Shown here piece after piece: positions 48,568 to 61,100 of a DNA stretch of 64,000 bases. The notes below the pieces were generated by a model. It had not been told where the DNA came from and searched no databases. It saw only the letters and a list, made by a program, of their open reading frames with translations. Source of the DNA: Haberlea rhodopensis (lineage: Eukaryota; Streptophyta; Magnoliopsida; Lamiales; Gesneriaceae). The stretch covers positions 248,001-312,000 of the forward strand of contig CAJQUN010000468.1 in assembly GCA_907163345.1 (NCBI GenBank), in the 5' to 3' direction. Position 1 is the stretch's first letter; each line of letters begins with the position of its first letter. Made by a program: the position numbers and the translations under genes.

Positions 48568-51500
48568 TCTACATACAACACTAGGAAGATAATTATGCTC
48601 CCACTGACCTTCTTGTAGACACAAGGTTCATCTACGTTCTTGATGAAACCAAACTCTTTGATTGCATCATCAAAACAAAGATTCCAACTCCGAGAAGCTT
48701 GCTTCAATCCCTAAATGGATTGTTGTAGATTGCATATCTTTCTAGCATCCTTTGGATCGACAAAACCCCCGGGTTGTGTCATGTACACATTCTCAAGTAG
48801 GGCTGAGCATTCGGTCGGTTCGGTTACCGACCGAACCGAATTTCTGAGAACCGAACCGAACCGAATTTTAAAACTGTAACTGAACCGACCGATTTATTTT
48901 TCGAGACCGAACCGATAAAAAATTGGTTATTTCGGTCGGTAACCGAATTAACCGATATTTTTTTTTAAAAAAATAAAATAATTTTAAAAATTAGATAATG
49001 TGATTTTAAAAATTAAAATAATTAGATTATTTGATTTTAAAAATTAAAAAAGTAAAATTTAAATAAAGAATGATATTAATTGATTTTTTTAAAAATAAAA
49101 AACAATTTATTTTTAAAAAAATATTAAAAAATAATAAATTTCGGTTTATTCGGTTAACCGATATTTTTAAAATGAAAACCGAAACCGAACCGAATTAACC
49201 GATTTTTTAAAAAATCAAAACCGAATTTTTGAAATAACCGAACCGATTTTCCAAAATATTTCGGTTTGTTCAGGTTTAACCGAACTTTTGCTCACCCATA
49301 TTCTCAATTATGTTTCCATTAAGGAAAACGATTTTGACATCCATCTGCCATATTTCATAATCATGAAATGCAGCTATTGCAAGTAAGATCATAATGGATT
49401 TAACCATGGCAACTGTCTGAAAATTTCATCATACTCAATACCATGAATTTGTTTGAAACCTTTAGCAACCAGTCGTCCTTTAAAGGTTTGTACATTACCA
49501 TCCATGTCAGTCTTCTTCTTGAAAATCCATTTGCACCCTATGGGTCTTACCCCTTCAGATGGGTCAACCAAAATCCATACTTGGTTTACATACATGGATT
49601 CCATCTCAGATTTCATGGCCTCTAGCCATTTCTCATAATCAGGGCCCATTATAGCTTCTTGATAGGATGATGGTTCATCCTCATCAATGAGTAGTAAGTC
49701 ACCTTGTTGAGACACAAGAAGTCCATATCTCTATGGTCGGTATACTCTTACAGACCTACGCTGGTCTTGTGTCTCTTGAGCAGGTATTTCGTCCACAACA
49801 ACTTGTGGTGACTGCTCTGTTTCCATCTCAATATCATGTTCAATGTTTTGTTGTGGTTGTACTTCACTAAGTTCTATTTGTCTCCCACTGGTTCTTCTTG
49901 AAATAAATTCTCTTTCAAGAAAGACACCTGTCAGAGCAACAATCACTTTGTTCTCGGTGGGATAATAGAAATAATATCATTTTGTTTCCTTAGGATACCC
50001 CATAAATAAACACTTATCAGATTTGGTCCAAGTTTATTGGAGGCATGACGTCTCACGTAAGCCTCACAACCCCAAATCTTCATAAAAGACATACTAGGAT
50101 GTTTCCTAGTCCATATCTCATATGGTGTCTTTTCAACTGATTTATATGGAACACGGTTCAGTATAAATATTGTTGTTTCTAAAGCATGTCCCCAAAAGGA
50201 AATCGGAAGATCTGCATGACTCATCATAGATCGGATCATGTCCAACAAAGTTCGATTCCTCCTTTCAGATACACCATTCCACTGTAGAGTATACAGATGT
50301 GTGAGTTGTGGGACTATCCCGCACTCTTTTATATAGTCATGAAACTCTTGGCTTAAGTATTCACCTCCTCGATCTGATCGAAGGATTTTGATACTTTTGC
50401 CAAACTGGTTTTGTACTTCATTCTTGAAATCCTTGAACTTTTCAAAGGTTTCATAGTTATGTTTCATTAGGTACACATACCCATATCTACTAAAGTCAGC
50501 AGTAAATATAATGAAGTATTGAAAACCACCTCTAGCTTGTGTGCTTATTTGGCCACATACATCACTATGTATGAGACTCAATAAATCATTTGCCATTTCA
50601 ACATGTCTCTTGAAAGAGGCTTTAGTCATCTTGCCCATTAAACACGATTCATATGTTTCATATGATTCAAAATCAAATGAATCTAAAACTCCATCCTTAT
50701 GAAGTTTTGAAATGCGATTCTCGTTTATATGGCCCAAGCGACAATGCCAGATATACGTTGGATTAGAATCATTAGTCTTAATCCTCTTAGTATTTATGTT
50801 ATAGACAGGCATATCAAAATTTAGAACATAGAGACCATTAATCAATTGTTCACTGGAATAAAATATCTCATTCAAATAAATGGAGCAACATTTGTCCTTT
50901 ATAATAAATGAAAAACCAATCTTGTCCAAACAAGAAATTGAAATTATGTTTCTAGTAATTGACGGCACAAAATAACAGTCTTGTAAATCTAAAATTAAAC
51001 CAGAAGGCAAAGTTAATGAATAATCTCCTATAGCTAATGCAGCAACTCTTGCTCCACTTCCCAGTCGTAGGTCAACTTCGCCTTTGGCCAACACTCTACT
51101 CCTTTTGAGTTCCTGCATATTAACACAAATGTGCGAACCACATCCAGTGTCTAATACCCATGATGAAGAAGTAGATAGATTGAATTCTATAACCAAAATA
51201 CCTGAAGTAGAAGTCACACTTCCCTTCGTCTTCTTAAGATCTTCTAGGTATAACTTGCAGTTTCTCTTCCAATGTCCGGTCTCACCGCAATGGAAGCAAT
51301 TTCCTTCCTTATCCACTCCTCCCTTAGGCTTAAGTGCAGTATCATGAGGCTTAGATTTGATAGAGACTTTCTTGTCTTTTCTAAAGCCCTTTGCTTTAGC
51401 CTTTCCCTTGCCCTTATTCACAATAAGAACATTTGTGGGCTTAGACTTCTTTGTATTTGCCTCGTAAGTTCTCAACATACCAAGCAACTGTGGTAGAGTC

Positions 51501-52055
51501 TTCTCAATTTCAATCATAATGTAATTCAGAACAAATTGACTATAACTATCAGGCAACGATTGCAAGATCACGTCACTGGCCAACTCTTGGTCCAACGAAA
51601 AACCCAGTTTCTCAAGATCTCTATGTATCCAATCATTTTGAGTACATGAGTTCCAACAAGGCTTCCTTCTACCATTCTGCACTGAAATAATGCTTTAGAG
51701 ACGTCATACCTCTTCTCTAGCTTGTTGTTGGTAAAGTTGCTTCAGATGTTCAATCATATTGAACGCATCCATTTCTTCATGTTGCTTTTGAAGCTCAGAG
51801 GTCATGGTTGCAAGCATTAAGCACCCAACATCAACAGCGTCTTTTGATGCTTCTTGTAAGTATCCCTATCAGCCCTTACGGCCGTAGCAATAGATTCCTC
51901 AGCAGGTAAGAGTTCCTCTAGGACATATTGTTTTTTCTCTTGTTTGAGGACAATCCTCAGATTCCTATACCAGTCTAGGAAATTTGTCCCATTCAATTTG
52001 TCATTCTCAAGGACCGATCGCAAAATAATGTACTAGTAACGTTGTTTGATGCCAT
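48568..52055 (-). pseudogene. Ty1/copia gag-pol, truncated and interrupted
   Basis: Gag begins at an ATG at 52055, with a frame slip near 52025, then LNGTNFLDWYRNLRIVLKQE. The long frame 51682-49943 carries the zinc knuckle CFHCGETGHWKRNC (about 51300-51259), the protease WVLDTGCGSH (about 51163-51134), the GAG-pre-integrase HCRLGH, and integrase with HSDVCG, RSDRGGEY and NGVSERRNRTLLDM, which supply the D, D and E. Reverse transcriptase starts at 49715-49389 (WIFKKKTDMDG, GRLVAKGFKQ). It is interrupted by the hAT MITE at 48797-49299, resumes with GLKQASRSWN, and stops at the YVD of YVDD at 48568 where the family B LTR begins. The rest of RT, RNase H and both copia LTRs are missing. A further frameshift lies near 50030. 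Confidence 0.88.
48797..49299. mobile_element. hAT-type MITE inside the copia RT
   Basis: 503 bp, flanked by the 8 bp duplication ATTCTCAA (48789-48796, 49300-49307), the size made by hAT transposases. Ends GTAGGGCTGAGCATTCGG and, reverse-complemented, ATGGGTGAGCAAAAGTTCGG. The interior is a repetition of CCGAACCGAA / TTCGGTTCGG that can fold back on itself. No coding. Confidence 0.8.
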
Positions 52056-52249
52056 GTATATCTATAATATAAATATGCAAAATAAGTTTTATAATAATCA
52101 TTTAATAAGGTCTTATATTAAATGAAACTCCCACTATTTAGTTAAAATCATCAACCCTCAATACTATTAGTTGCCAAAATCCATATTTCACCTAACCTTG
52201 AGTTAGCTTTGGTTAATCACCCAAGACTCGGTTATTTAGGTAGACAACA
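52056..52249 (-). other. Copia 5' leader remnant
   Basis: AT-rich sequence upstream of the copia gag start up to the family B LTR. No recognisable copia LTR or intact primer site. Confidence 0.4.
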
Positions 52250-54393
52250 TGCAAGGACCCTGTGCCCTTAACCCATTAGTATTAACCCATGTGTTTAGTG
52301 CATACAGTCATGTAATCAGGGGAAAACCACATGCTACCATAGCATACTATACCAACAATAAAATTTCTTATATTATTCCATATAATGTTCAAATCCGCCA
52401 TATCACTCAACCCTTAAATATGCATCTTATAATACACTAATATGTTCTCAATTCATTTAGCAATTCATTAATTAATTGCATGCAACCCATAAATGAATAG
52501 AGAAAGGCACATGCCTTTTATACAACCCATATACACATATATCAGTGCTCATATGCGAGCATCAAATGAGTGAATGTGTATTTAATGTATAAAGTACACT
52601 ACTCAATACCGGCACTGGTACCTTGATCCTAGAAGTACCTCCAATCCATAGCTCGATCTCAACTCCGGAGCTACTGTTGTACCTATTCCACATGTCCCAA
52701 CAGAAACAACCCCCACACGGGGTGAGCATACCAATCCACCATCTCAATAACAGCAATATCACAATTCATAATTTACATGACATAAAGTTGTAAACGTAAA
52801 AGATACTCCATGTATAGTCTCGTAATCACATAGGATTCCCCATGCTGTTCCTGTTCTCACAATAACGAAACCATCAAATTCCCAAAATCAGTTAATCATT
52901 ACATTGATTAAATACGCCCATTCTTACCATGCCAATTTCATAACTAAGTATGAATAAATCATTCAACTAATGATTACAGATAACACATGTATCTATGCCA
53001 TGATTCAATAATTCTATCATATCATATTTCATCGCCCGCTCAATAGCGGCGGCATTCCATACTCTCGTACGCTCAACAGCGGCGACCTCATAATCGATGT
53101 TCGCTCATAGTGACAACATCTCAACCGTTGCTCGCTCCATAGCGGCACCATATAATGTGCAATACTTACCAATTTATTGCATTAACAGTATATCATGCAT
53201 TTCACAATTGCATTAATATAAAGACTATGCTCGTACGTTATACGAACCTTATAATTCCATAGTCCGAATCAAACCTTGACTTAGTCCCGTGACCCGATGA
53301 ATTATGTGCTAAGCATATTAAATAATTCACAATTACTTATGAGCATGCAACCACGTGCCCAAGCACGTTCACAATCCCCCAATTATATCATTAATCCATG
53401 ATGATTAACCATTTTAAAAGATCCCGAGCGAAGCATGCATCGATTCCATAACATCAACACAAAATAAATAATAAAATAGCGCATCTCGATCGATCGGCCA
53501 TAAGTGCTCGAACGATCGGCCATAAGTGCTCGAACGATCGAGAGCTCCAGAAAATTTATACCCAGAATTCTTCCTTGCTCGATCGATCGACCGACCATCT
53601 CGATCGATCGAGCGTACTGTTCATCATATTCCAATTTTGTAAATTACGCGCGATTGATCGAGCCCTATTGCCGATCGATCGGCGAGTACTGGAATGGCCC
53701 AAAAATGGCGTTTTCGAGTTTAAAACCCCCAATTAACAAATCCAACACCCACTAAACCATTATTCCTCAACATAAACACCATAAATCTTCCTTAAACACA
53801 CCAACCCAAAAATCTTTAAAGTCCAAAACTTAAACTCAACTCAAAACTTAACCAAATACCACAATACTACAATCAAATCGAAGATAAAGAAGAGGGGAAG
53901 CGTTACCAAATTATCTTCGAGAAATCCGGCTCCCAAGTCGAGCCTCCATTGATTTTGCTCCAAGGAAGAAAGGAGGGGAAAGGGATGGGGCTTTTGGGCG
54001 AGAGAGAGAGAAAGGAGAGAGGAAAGAATGCCTAAACACCAAGTCCACTTGGTATATATAGTACAAATGCTCAAAAATCCCGAGTCCTCCACAAATATAT
54101 CATGACTCAATAAAAATAATGTGTTCAATAATTACCTCTCAATCTCAAATTCCAATACCAGCCCCAACACAAAGCGCCCCCAGACCCCAGATACCACCAA
54201 AAATCCAATTCCAAGGTTTAACACCTCGACGAGAATACAATCTCAACCTTTGGATCCAACGACCACAAATATCGGATTTAAAATCTTCAGGAGTCCCAAT
54301 ACCGTAAATAATTCATAATTGCCATAATTAAAAATCCATTAATAAGGATCATTACCACACCTGGATTTATACTATTAATTCCTGGGCATCACA
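52250..54393 (-). repeat. Family B 3' LTR (B2), inverted relative to B1
   Basis: 2144 bp. On the minus strand it runs TGTGATGCCCAGGAATTAAT to GGGTCCTTGCA. It is collinear with B1 but clearly more diverged, lacks the tandem duplication, and one arm of the inverted-repeat cassette is degraded. The palindrome cluster is at 53484-53690. The gypsy-type purine tract adjoins at 54394-54406. Confidence 0.8.
53484..53690. repeat. CGATCGATCG palindrome cluster (7 sites) in B2
   Basis: Four sites have the full CGATCGATCG core. The others are reduced to ACGATCGG, ACGATCGA and CGATTGATCG. It lies 700-910 bp from the minus-strand LTR start. Confidence 0.85.
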
Positions 54394-54888
54394 ATTATCA
54401 CCCACTAATAAAATTCCATCCTCAAAATTTACACAGGCGTACCCCACGTACTGCCAATACCATATAATCCAATCGAATCAACATCGTTGAATCATGAAGA
54501 CATCATGAACGACAGATCAACTGCGAGGACACCAACCTCGCACCAAATCATAGAATGGAGTAAACCTCCCAAACCATTACAATCTTAAAAAGACGTCAGT
54601 ATGGCTCGATGCTAACCTCCCAAAAGCAGTCAATCAACCGTAACTGCTAGCTACTCGAATCATCTATGATTCCAACGTAGATATCCCCACCACTTATTCT
54701 ACGATGTCAAACACACATCGTTACAATGGAGACAACTAGTATACCACAGTTTACACATAATGAACCCGGTTTCCACTCTCCAAATGCATCTCCGTCGAGG
54801 GAGTAGTTGCACCATTTGCAACTCGGATCGGGCAACTCACGGCCACCGATCAACACAAACACATCGCCAAAGATGCCTACATCCGTGT
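54394..54888 (-). mobile_element. Family B (B2) internal region, part 1
   Basis: Reverse complement of the B1 internal end (compare 45800-46290). Interrupted by element C and resumed at 63703. Non-coding as far as I can tell. Confidence 0.65.
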
Positions 54889-55404
54889 TGTGATGCCCCG
54901 AAATTAATTATATGCAATTTGGGCATTAATGATGTTTATATGATTAATTATGGAGATAATTGATTTATGTGTTGAAATTAATTATCTTGTTGAAATGCTT
55001 AGTCACATGGTGGGCGTGACCCGGGGTTGCATTTCAGGGTGCATGTTATGCATGTTAGAAAATGGGGTGTTAACATGATTTATTTGTATTGGTTGTTAAT
55101 TATCAGGAAGATATGAATTTAGTGGAAGTTTGTTGCATTTTTTATAAATGCTTTTAAAATACCATGTTGGGGTATTTTATACATCATGTTAATTTTGGGG
55201 TGCAAATTAAAAAAACCCATACCCCACTATACCCCCACTTTATTCACTTTAACCTTACTTTATCCTTCACTCTTTTAAAATCCCCAATTACACTCTCAAA
55301 CCCTACCCATTTCCCATTTTCGAAATTTGGCAAGAAAGGAAGGAAAAACTCTTCACAAAAATTTTGTTTGTGGGATTTTTTTTAAGATTTGGAGTCCTCA
55401 AGAG

Positions 55405-55886
55405 GTATGAAACCCTTCCTAAAGTTTTAATTATGTTTGATTTAGAAATGGGTTAGCATTTTGAGTTTTTATGTGGGTTTGTTTTGAGTATGTGTTGTAT
55501 GTTGTTGGGGTATGATTTTTGAAGTGTTTTATGTGGGTTTTAGTGAGCTATGATGATATTTGTTATGTTGGAAAGTTTGGGTTTGAAGGGTATGAAGTTG
55601 AGCTTGAAAAATGCTCAAAAATGGTGAAGAATCGCGCACCAGCAGATGGCGATCGATCGCCATATATGAGGCGATCGATCGCCGAAGGCCAGTAGCGATT
55701 TGCACAGCAGGCGATCGATCGCGATGTTTGAAACGATCGATCGCCGCGAAGCAAAAAGTCAGGCGATCGATCGCCTCGTGCAGCGATCGATCGCCAGCAG
55801 CTTAAAATTGCAAATGATGTTTTTTGTTGAATTTTTGGTATTTGGCTATTGTTTAGCTTCTAATATTGATTTGTATGGTTGTGTAG
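55405..55886 (+). other. Intron-like interval 1 in element C 5' LTR
   Basis: Donor CCTCAAGAG|GTATGA, branch-type TTCTAATATTG, acceptor GGTTGTGTAG|AAAC. The palindrome cluster lies wholly within it. The 3' LTR keeps the same sites (62160-62642). Confidence 0.35.
55648..55795. repeat. GCGATCGATCGC palindrome cluster (6 sites)
   Basis: Six sites about 12-40 bp apart. Five extend to GCGATCGATCGC; one begins ACGATCGATCG. Start is about 760 bp from the LTR end. Confidence 0.95.
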
Positions 55887-55954
55887 AAACATCTCAGGTA
55901 CCAACAACATCAAGGAGATAAAGTTCTCCAACTTCTCCACTTTTGGGAATTAAG

Positions 55955-56676
55955 GTACGTATGAAACGTACGGGCATCGGACGGTAAAACACATTCCTAT
56001 ACTATGACTACGAAATGATTGCATAAGTATTTACGATGTTTATGATGATGATTATGATAAGTAAGTTTATGATGATGATGTTTATGATGAGTAAAGATGA
56101 TATGATGTTTATGAGGACGTTTATGATAAGATGACGATGTTTATAAGATGATGATGTTTACAAGATGATGATGTTTATAAGATGATGATGTTTACAAGAT
56201 GATGATGTTTATAAGATGATGATGTTTATGATATGATGATGATGATGTATGTTTAACTATGTTATTGAGAATGGTAGAGTGTTCTGGTAGTTGCTATGGG
56301 AAAGCGAGGAAGGTATTTACCGCTGACATAGCTAGCGAGGAGATACATCCGCTATCAAGGTGTAGCGAGGGGTATCACAGTACCGCTATATGTCGAAGCG
56401 ATGTGGCCAATTGTTCCGCTGACATAACAAGGCCAGAAACATCCCCATTTCTAAATAACATTGTTGATTATGAGCATATATGTGAATTATGATTTTAATC
56501 ATTTATGTCAAGAACTAATGATTATATGCATGACTATGAAACAGGGACAACCAAAGTGGGTAAATGCGATTAATGAGGAAGTATATGTTACGATTATTTT
56601 CATGCATTTATTTATGTGCCATTACCTTATGATGTTAAGTAATGATGTACATGCTCATGATTGGTTGTTCCTGTAG
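55955..56676 (+). other. Intron-like interval 2 in element C 5' LTR
   Basis: Donor AATTAAG|GTACGTATG (a near-perfect U1 match) and acceptor TTCCTGTAG|GTACAC; cognate sites 62710-63416 in the 3' LTR. Confidence 0.35.
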
Positions 56677-56966
56677 GTACACTTTTGGACTGAAGGGCTA
56701 AGGGTCGGGTTGAGGCAGTGAGCTAAAAGGAGCATGAAAGAATATAGGATACATGATTTTGGATAGTCTCTACTCTAGGAGTAGTGTAAATCTATAGCTT
56801 TAACATTCATTATCGAGAATGTAATTATTAAGTTTTGAAATTTTATTTTTTGGCCTGTAATCTTATTAGCTCAAAACTACAACCGGTACCCTAAGATGTT
56901 ATTAATGCTTGTTTAGTCCATAATACGGTATTATGATGATGTTAAGGTAGGAAGGCCCTACATTAG

Positions 56967-56978
56967 TGGAATCAGAGC
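56967..56978 (+). other. Primer-binding site of element C
   Basis: TGGAATCAGAGC, four bases after the LTR; differs from the canonical initiator tRNA-Met site at one position. Confidence 0.8.
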
Positions 56979-57168
56979 AGTGGTTAGAAAACCCGGGAAT
57001 GAGTGAAGGGTAGCCTTAGCAATAGGTTGGCTAGGTGCTTCTTTTTAAACATGTTTTGTGCATATGTTGCATATGAAGTATATGACTATTATACTAACAT
57101 GTTATGGTTTCTAACGATGTATTTTATTAACTGTTTTTTGGTATTGTTGTTAACCCTTGTGTTGCAGC

Positions 57169-58130
57169 ATGGTAGCAAATATTGACATAGGAGACGCGGT
57201 GAGTGTGAATGCAAGTGCTGGGCGTACAAATCATCTACCACCGCCAGCTTTGGGTGAAGAACTGTCTGAGCAACAATTACTACACGGGGAGCTAAGTTTG
57301 GCTCAGTTTCTGACATACCGACCCCCGATGTTCGAAGGAACTGAGACAGGGGAACTGACCGAGGAATGGTTAGAGAGGATAGAACAGATATTGTGGCAGC
57401 TCCTTGTGCTAAGACAGCCTGGATAAGGCTAGCGGAGTTCCAATTGGCCAAGAAGGCGCTGATGTGGTGGAAGACCACAGTAATAGAGCAAGAGGCTCAG
57501 GGGCAAGAAATAAATTGGAAACTGTTCAGGACTCGGTTTCTGACCTGTTACTTTTCAGCTGCTGCACGACAGGCTAAGGAAGATGAGTTTACTAACCTCA
57601 AGCAAGGTAACATGCCTGTATCAGATTATGCTCTCCATTACTGTTCTTTGCTCATATATGTACCTCATATCGCCGCAAGTACTGAAGCAAAGATGAGGAA
57701 CTTCATGAAAGGCTTGAGGCCTGAACTGTATGACAGGGTGGTCACTTATGGCCCTGCTTGCTTTGATGACGCCCTTTCTCGGGCTGAGCTAGCCGAACTG
57801 GGAGTTGGTGCGTATCCTGATGCCGTGCCACCTCCAGCACCCCCTCAGAAATCTACTTCTGATAATTTGAAGCCGAGGGGTGATCAGTTCAAGCCAAGGG
57901 GGAACACATCAGCTTTGATGTTCAGTGGTAAGAGGCTCGAGAATCGTTGGAAAGGAAGCCGTAGGAATGATGCCCCGCCAGGAAGAGGACAGTCTCAGGG
58001 AGGCAGATTTGTGAAGTCCAGTGCTCTCTTTGTGGACAACCACATTCGACGAAAGACTGCATCGGTTGTTATGTATGTGGCAATAAGGGCCACTTTGCTT
58101 GGCAATGTCCCAATCGGGAGGACAACAGAA
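57169..58130 (+). pseudogene. Element C gag, frameshifted
   Basis: The ATG at 57169 follows the leader. The N-terminal part reads open to about 57394, where a one-base loss shifts the frame. The retrotransposon gag core continues in another frame (WWKTTVIEQEAQGQEINW, RQAKEDEFTNLKQG, FMKGLRPELYDRV, 57460-57750). A second slip near 58010 precedes the nucleocapsid, whose CYVCGNKGHFAWQC at about 58067-58108 is a classic CX2CX4HX4C knuckle. A less regular CSLCGQPHSTKDC precedes it. A third slip near 58110 leads into the protease. This would be the capsid protein of the particle; no intact product is possible here. Confidence 0.85.
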
Positions 58131-61100
58131 CTCTACGGGGAGGCCCGCGGACAGAGCAGTGCAGCACATGCCACCGTTTGTACCGAGACAGTATGGAGGT
58201 CAGCCTATGGGGCCACCCCAAGGGCAAGTTTATGATTTGACAAGGGAGCAGGCTACAGCAGCTCCGGAGGAAGTGATAGCGGGTACGTGTCTTTTATTTA
58301 CGCACCCTGGTTTTATATTGATAGACACAGGTGCGTCACACTCTTTTGTGTCGGCAAGTTTTGTGGAAAGGCACCACATATGCACTCTCCGTCGCCCACG
58401 CCTCTTGTAGTCTCGACACCCGCCGGAAGAAGTTTGATTGCTGTTCGGATTGTCTATGATGGCCTCATTTATTTTGAGGGTAATGAGCTAAGGTCAGATT
58501 TGATTGTTCTGGGAATGTCAGACTTTGACTGCATTGTGGGCATTGATGTTCTGAACAGGTATCAGGCAGTTGTGAACTGCAGGCAGAGGACTGTCCGATT
58601 CAGGTCTGATATGGGAGTGCAGTGGACATTCTATAGGGATGGTTCTCGTTCAAATATCCTGTTGATATCTGCTGTCAAGATGGCACAGTTGTTGGAACGG
58701 GGCCATTCGAGATATCTCATCTATGCTGTTGATAATACTGAAAAGATGGAAGAATTAAAGGTCGAGGATGTGCCCGTAGTGGCGGAGTTTCCTGATGTCT
58801 TTCCGGAAGAGATTCCCGGATTTACACCGACAAGAGAGGTCGAGTTTGGAATTGAGTTACTACCGGGGACGTCTGCCATTTCTCGTGCCCCGTATAGGAT
58901 GGCACCAGCAGAGTTAAGGGAGTTGAAGGTTCACTTGCAAGAACTCCTTGATAAGGGTTACATACGGCCTAGCTTATCGCCCTCGGGTGCACCAGTCCTA
59001 TTTGTCAAAAAGAAAGATGGTTTGATGCATCTGTGCATCGATTACAGACAACTGAACAAAGCTACCGTGAAGAATAAGTATCCACTTCCGAGGATCGATG
59101 ATTTGTTTGACCAGTTGCAGGGTACGAAGCTCTACAATAAGATCGATCTGAGGTCGGGGTATCATCAGATTCGGGTAAGGGAAGATGATGTTCAGAAGAC
59201 AGCTTTCAGGACTAGGTATGTGCACTATGAATTCTTAGTCATGCCTTTTGGGGTGACAAATGCCCCTGCTGTCTTTATGAGTCTGATGAACAGAGTATTC
59301 AACCGTATTTGGATCAGTTCGTCATTGTTTTCATTGACGATATACTCATTTATTCTCGGACCGAAGAGGAACACGTGAAGCACTTGAGGACAGTACTCCA
59401 GATCCTTAGGGATCACCAGCTCAGCAAGTGCGAGTTCTGGTTGAACAGTGTGGTGTTCTTGGGTCATGTTATATCTAGCAGCGGGATATCTGTAGACCCA
59501 AGGAAGGTTGAAGCTGTGATGGAGTGGGCTGCACCCACTTCTGTACCCGAGATACGGAGCTTCCTTGGCTTATCGGGTTATTACTGACGTTTCGTCGAGG
59601 GATTTTCTAATATTGCTAAGCCGTTGACACAGCTGACTCATAAAAGAGTCCCGTTCTATTGGTCCGAAGCCTGTGAGGAAAGCTTCCAAGAATTGAAGTG
59701 TCGTTTGACTACGGCACCTGTATTGGTGATTCCTTCTGAGAATAAGAGGTTTGCCTTGTACACGGATGCATCATTGCAGGGTTTGGGCTATGTATTGATG
59801 CAGGATAAGCACGTAGTGGCGTATGCTTCGAGGCAGTTGAAGCCTCATGAGACCAGATACCCAGTTCATGATCTGGAACTGGCGGCCATCATTTTCTCCT
59901 TGAAGATTTGGCGGCATTATCTATATGGTACTTCATTTACCATTTATACGGACCATAAGAGCTTGAAGTTCTTATTCACCCAAGCGGAGCTGAATATGAG
60001 GCAAAGAAGATGGATGGATTTACTCAAGCATTATGATTGTGAAATTGAGTACCATCCTGGTAAAGCAAACTTGATAGCAGACGCCTGAAGTCGAAAGGTG
60101 AAAAGTACTGCTGAGGATGCCATGAGTTTATCAGCTATGATGACTTCTTATTGCCATCTGGGCTATGATTTTGATGTGGACACATCGTCGGTGCAAGTGT
60201 CGACCTTATTGGCTGAGCCAGACATATTTGAGGCTATCAGGAAAGCCCAGAGGTCGGATGCTGAGGTTCAGAGATGGTCATCGATAGTACTTCAGGGTCA
60301 GTTATCAAAGTTCAGAGTGCCAGAAGATGGTTCCTTGAGGCTTAGTAACTGTTGGGTAGTGCCGAGGGCACCAGAGTTGCGCCTAGGGATCTTGCACCGT
60401 GCTCATAATAGCAGGTTTAGCATACATCCAGGAGGAAGAAAGATACAAGGACTTATGCGGCCAGTTTTGGTGGAGACGGATGAAAGGAGACGTCATTACC
60501 TTTGTCAAGAAGTGCTTGATTTGTCATCAAGTAAAGGCAGAAAGGCAGAGGCCTGGTGGCGAGCTGAAGAGCTTAGAGGTACCTGAATGGAAGTGGGAGC
60601 ACATATCTATGGACTTCGTGACCCACTTGCCAAGGACGGCCTCTGGATTTGATGCGATCTGGGTGATCGTGGATAGGCTGACGAAGGTGGCTCATTTCAT
60701 TCCTGACTGTATGACTTTCACATACCTAAAGATGGCCCAATTATGTGTACGGGATGTGGTGAGGTTGCATGGGGTCCCAGTCTCGATTGTGTCTGACAGA
60801 GATCCAAGGTTTACTTCGCATTTCTGGGAGGGTCTCCAGACAGCTTTGGCACAGAGGTGAGACTGAGTACCGCTTATCACCCTCAGACAGACGGCCAGAC
60901 GGAGCGTACTATACAGACGCTCGAAGATATGCTGAGGGCATGTGTATTGGAGTTTGATACTCCGTGGCAAGATTCATTACCACTAGTAGAGTTCTCGTAT
61001 AATAACAACTATCAGGCGAGCATTCAAATGGCCCCTTTTGAAGCTCTTTATGGTCGATGTTGTAGGTCACCGCTGTATTGGGAGGACTTGACTAGTAAAG

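Larger units (their letters stand above)
54889..56962 (+). repeat. 5' LTR of element C
   Basis: 2074 bp. TATA-like TTTTATACATCATG at about 55169. Palindrome cluster 55648-55795. A GATGATGATGTTTATAA-type tandem repeat at 56036-56245. Hairpin repeats at 56300-56415. The complementary pair ACAGGGACAACCA (56543-56555) / TGGTTGTTCCTGT, and the small palindrome CTACTCTAGGAGTAG near 56769. Confidence 0.93.
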
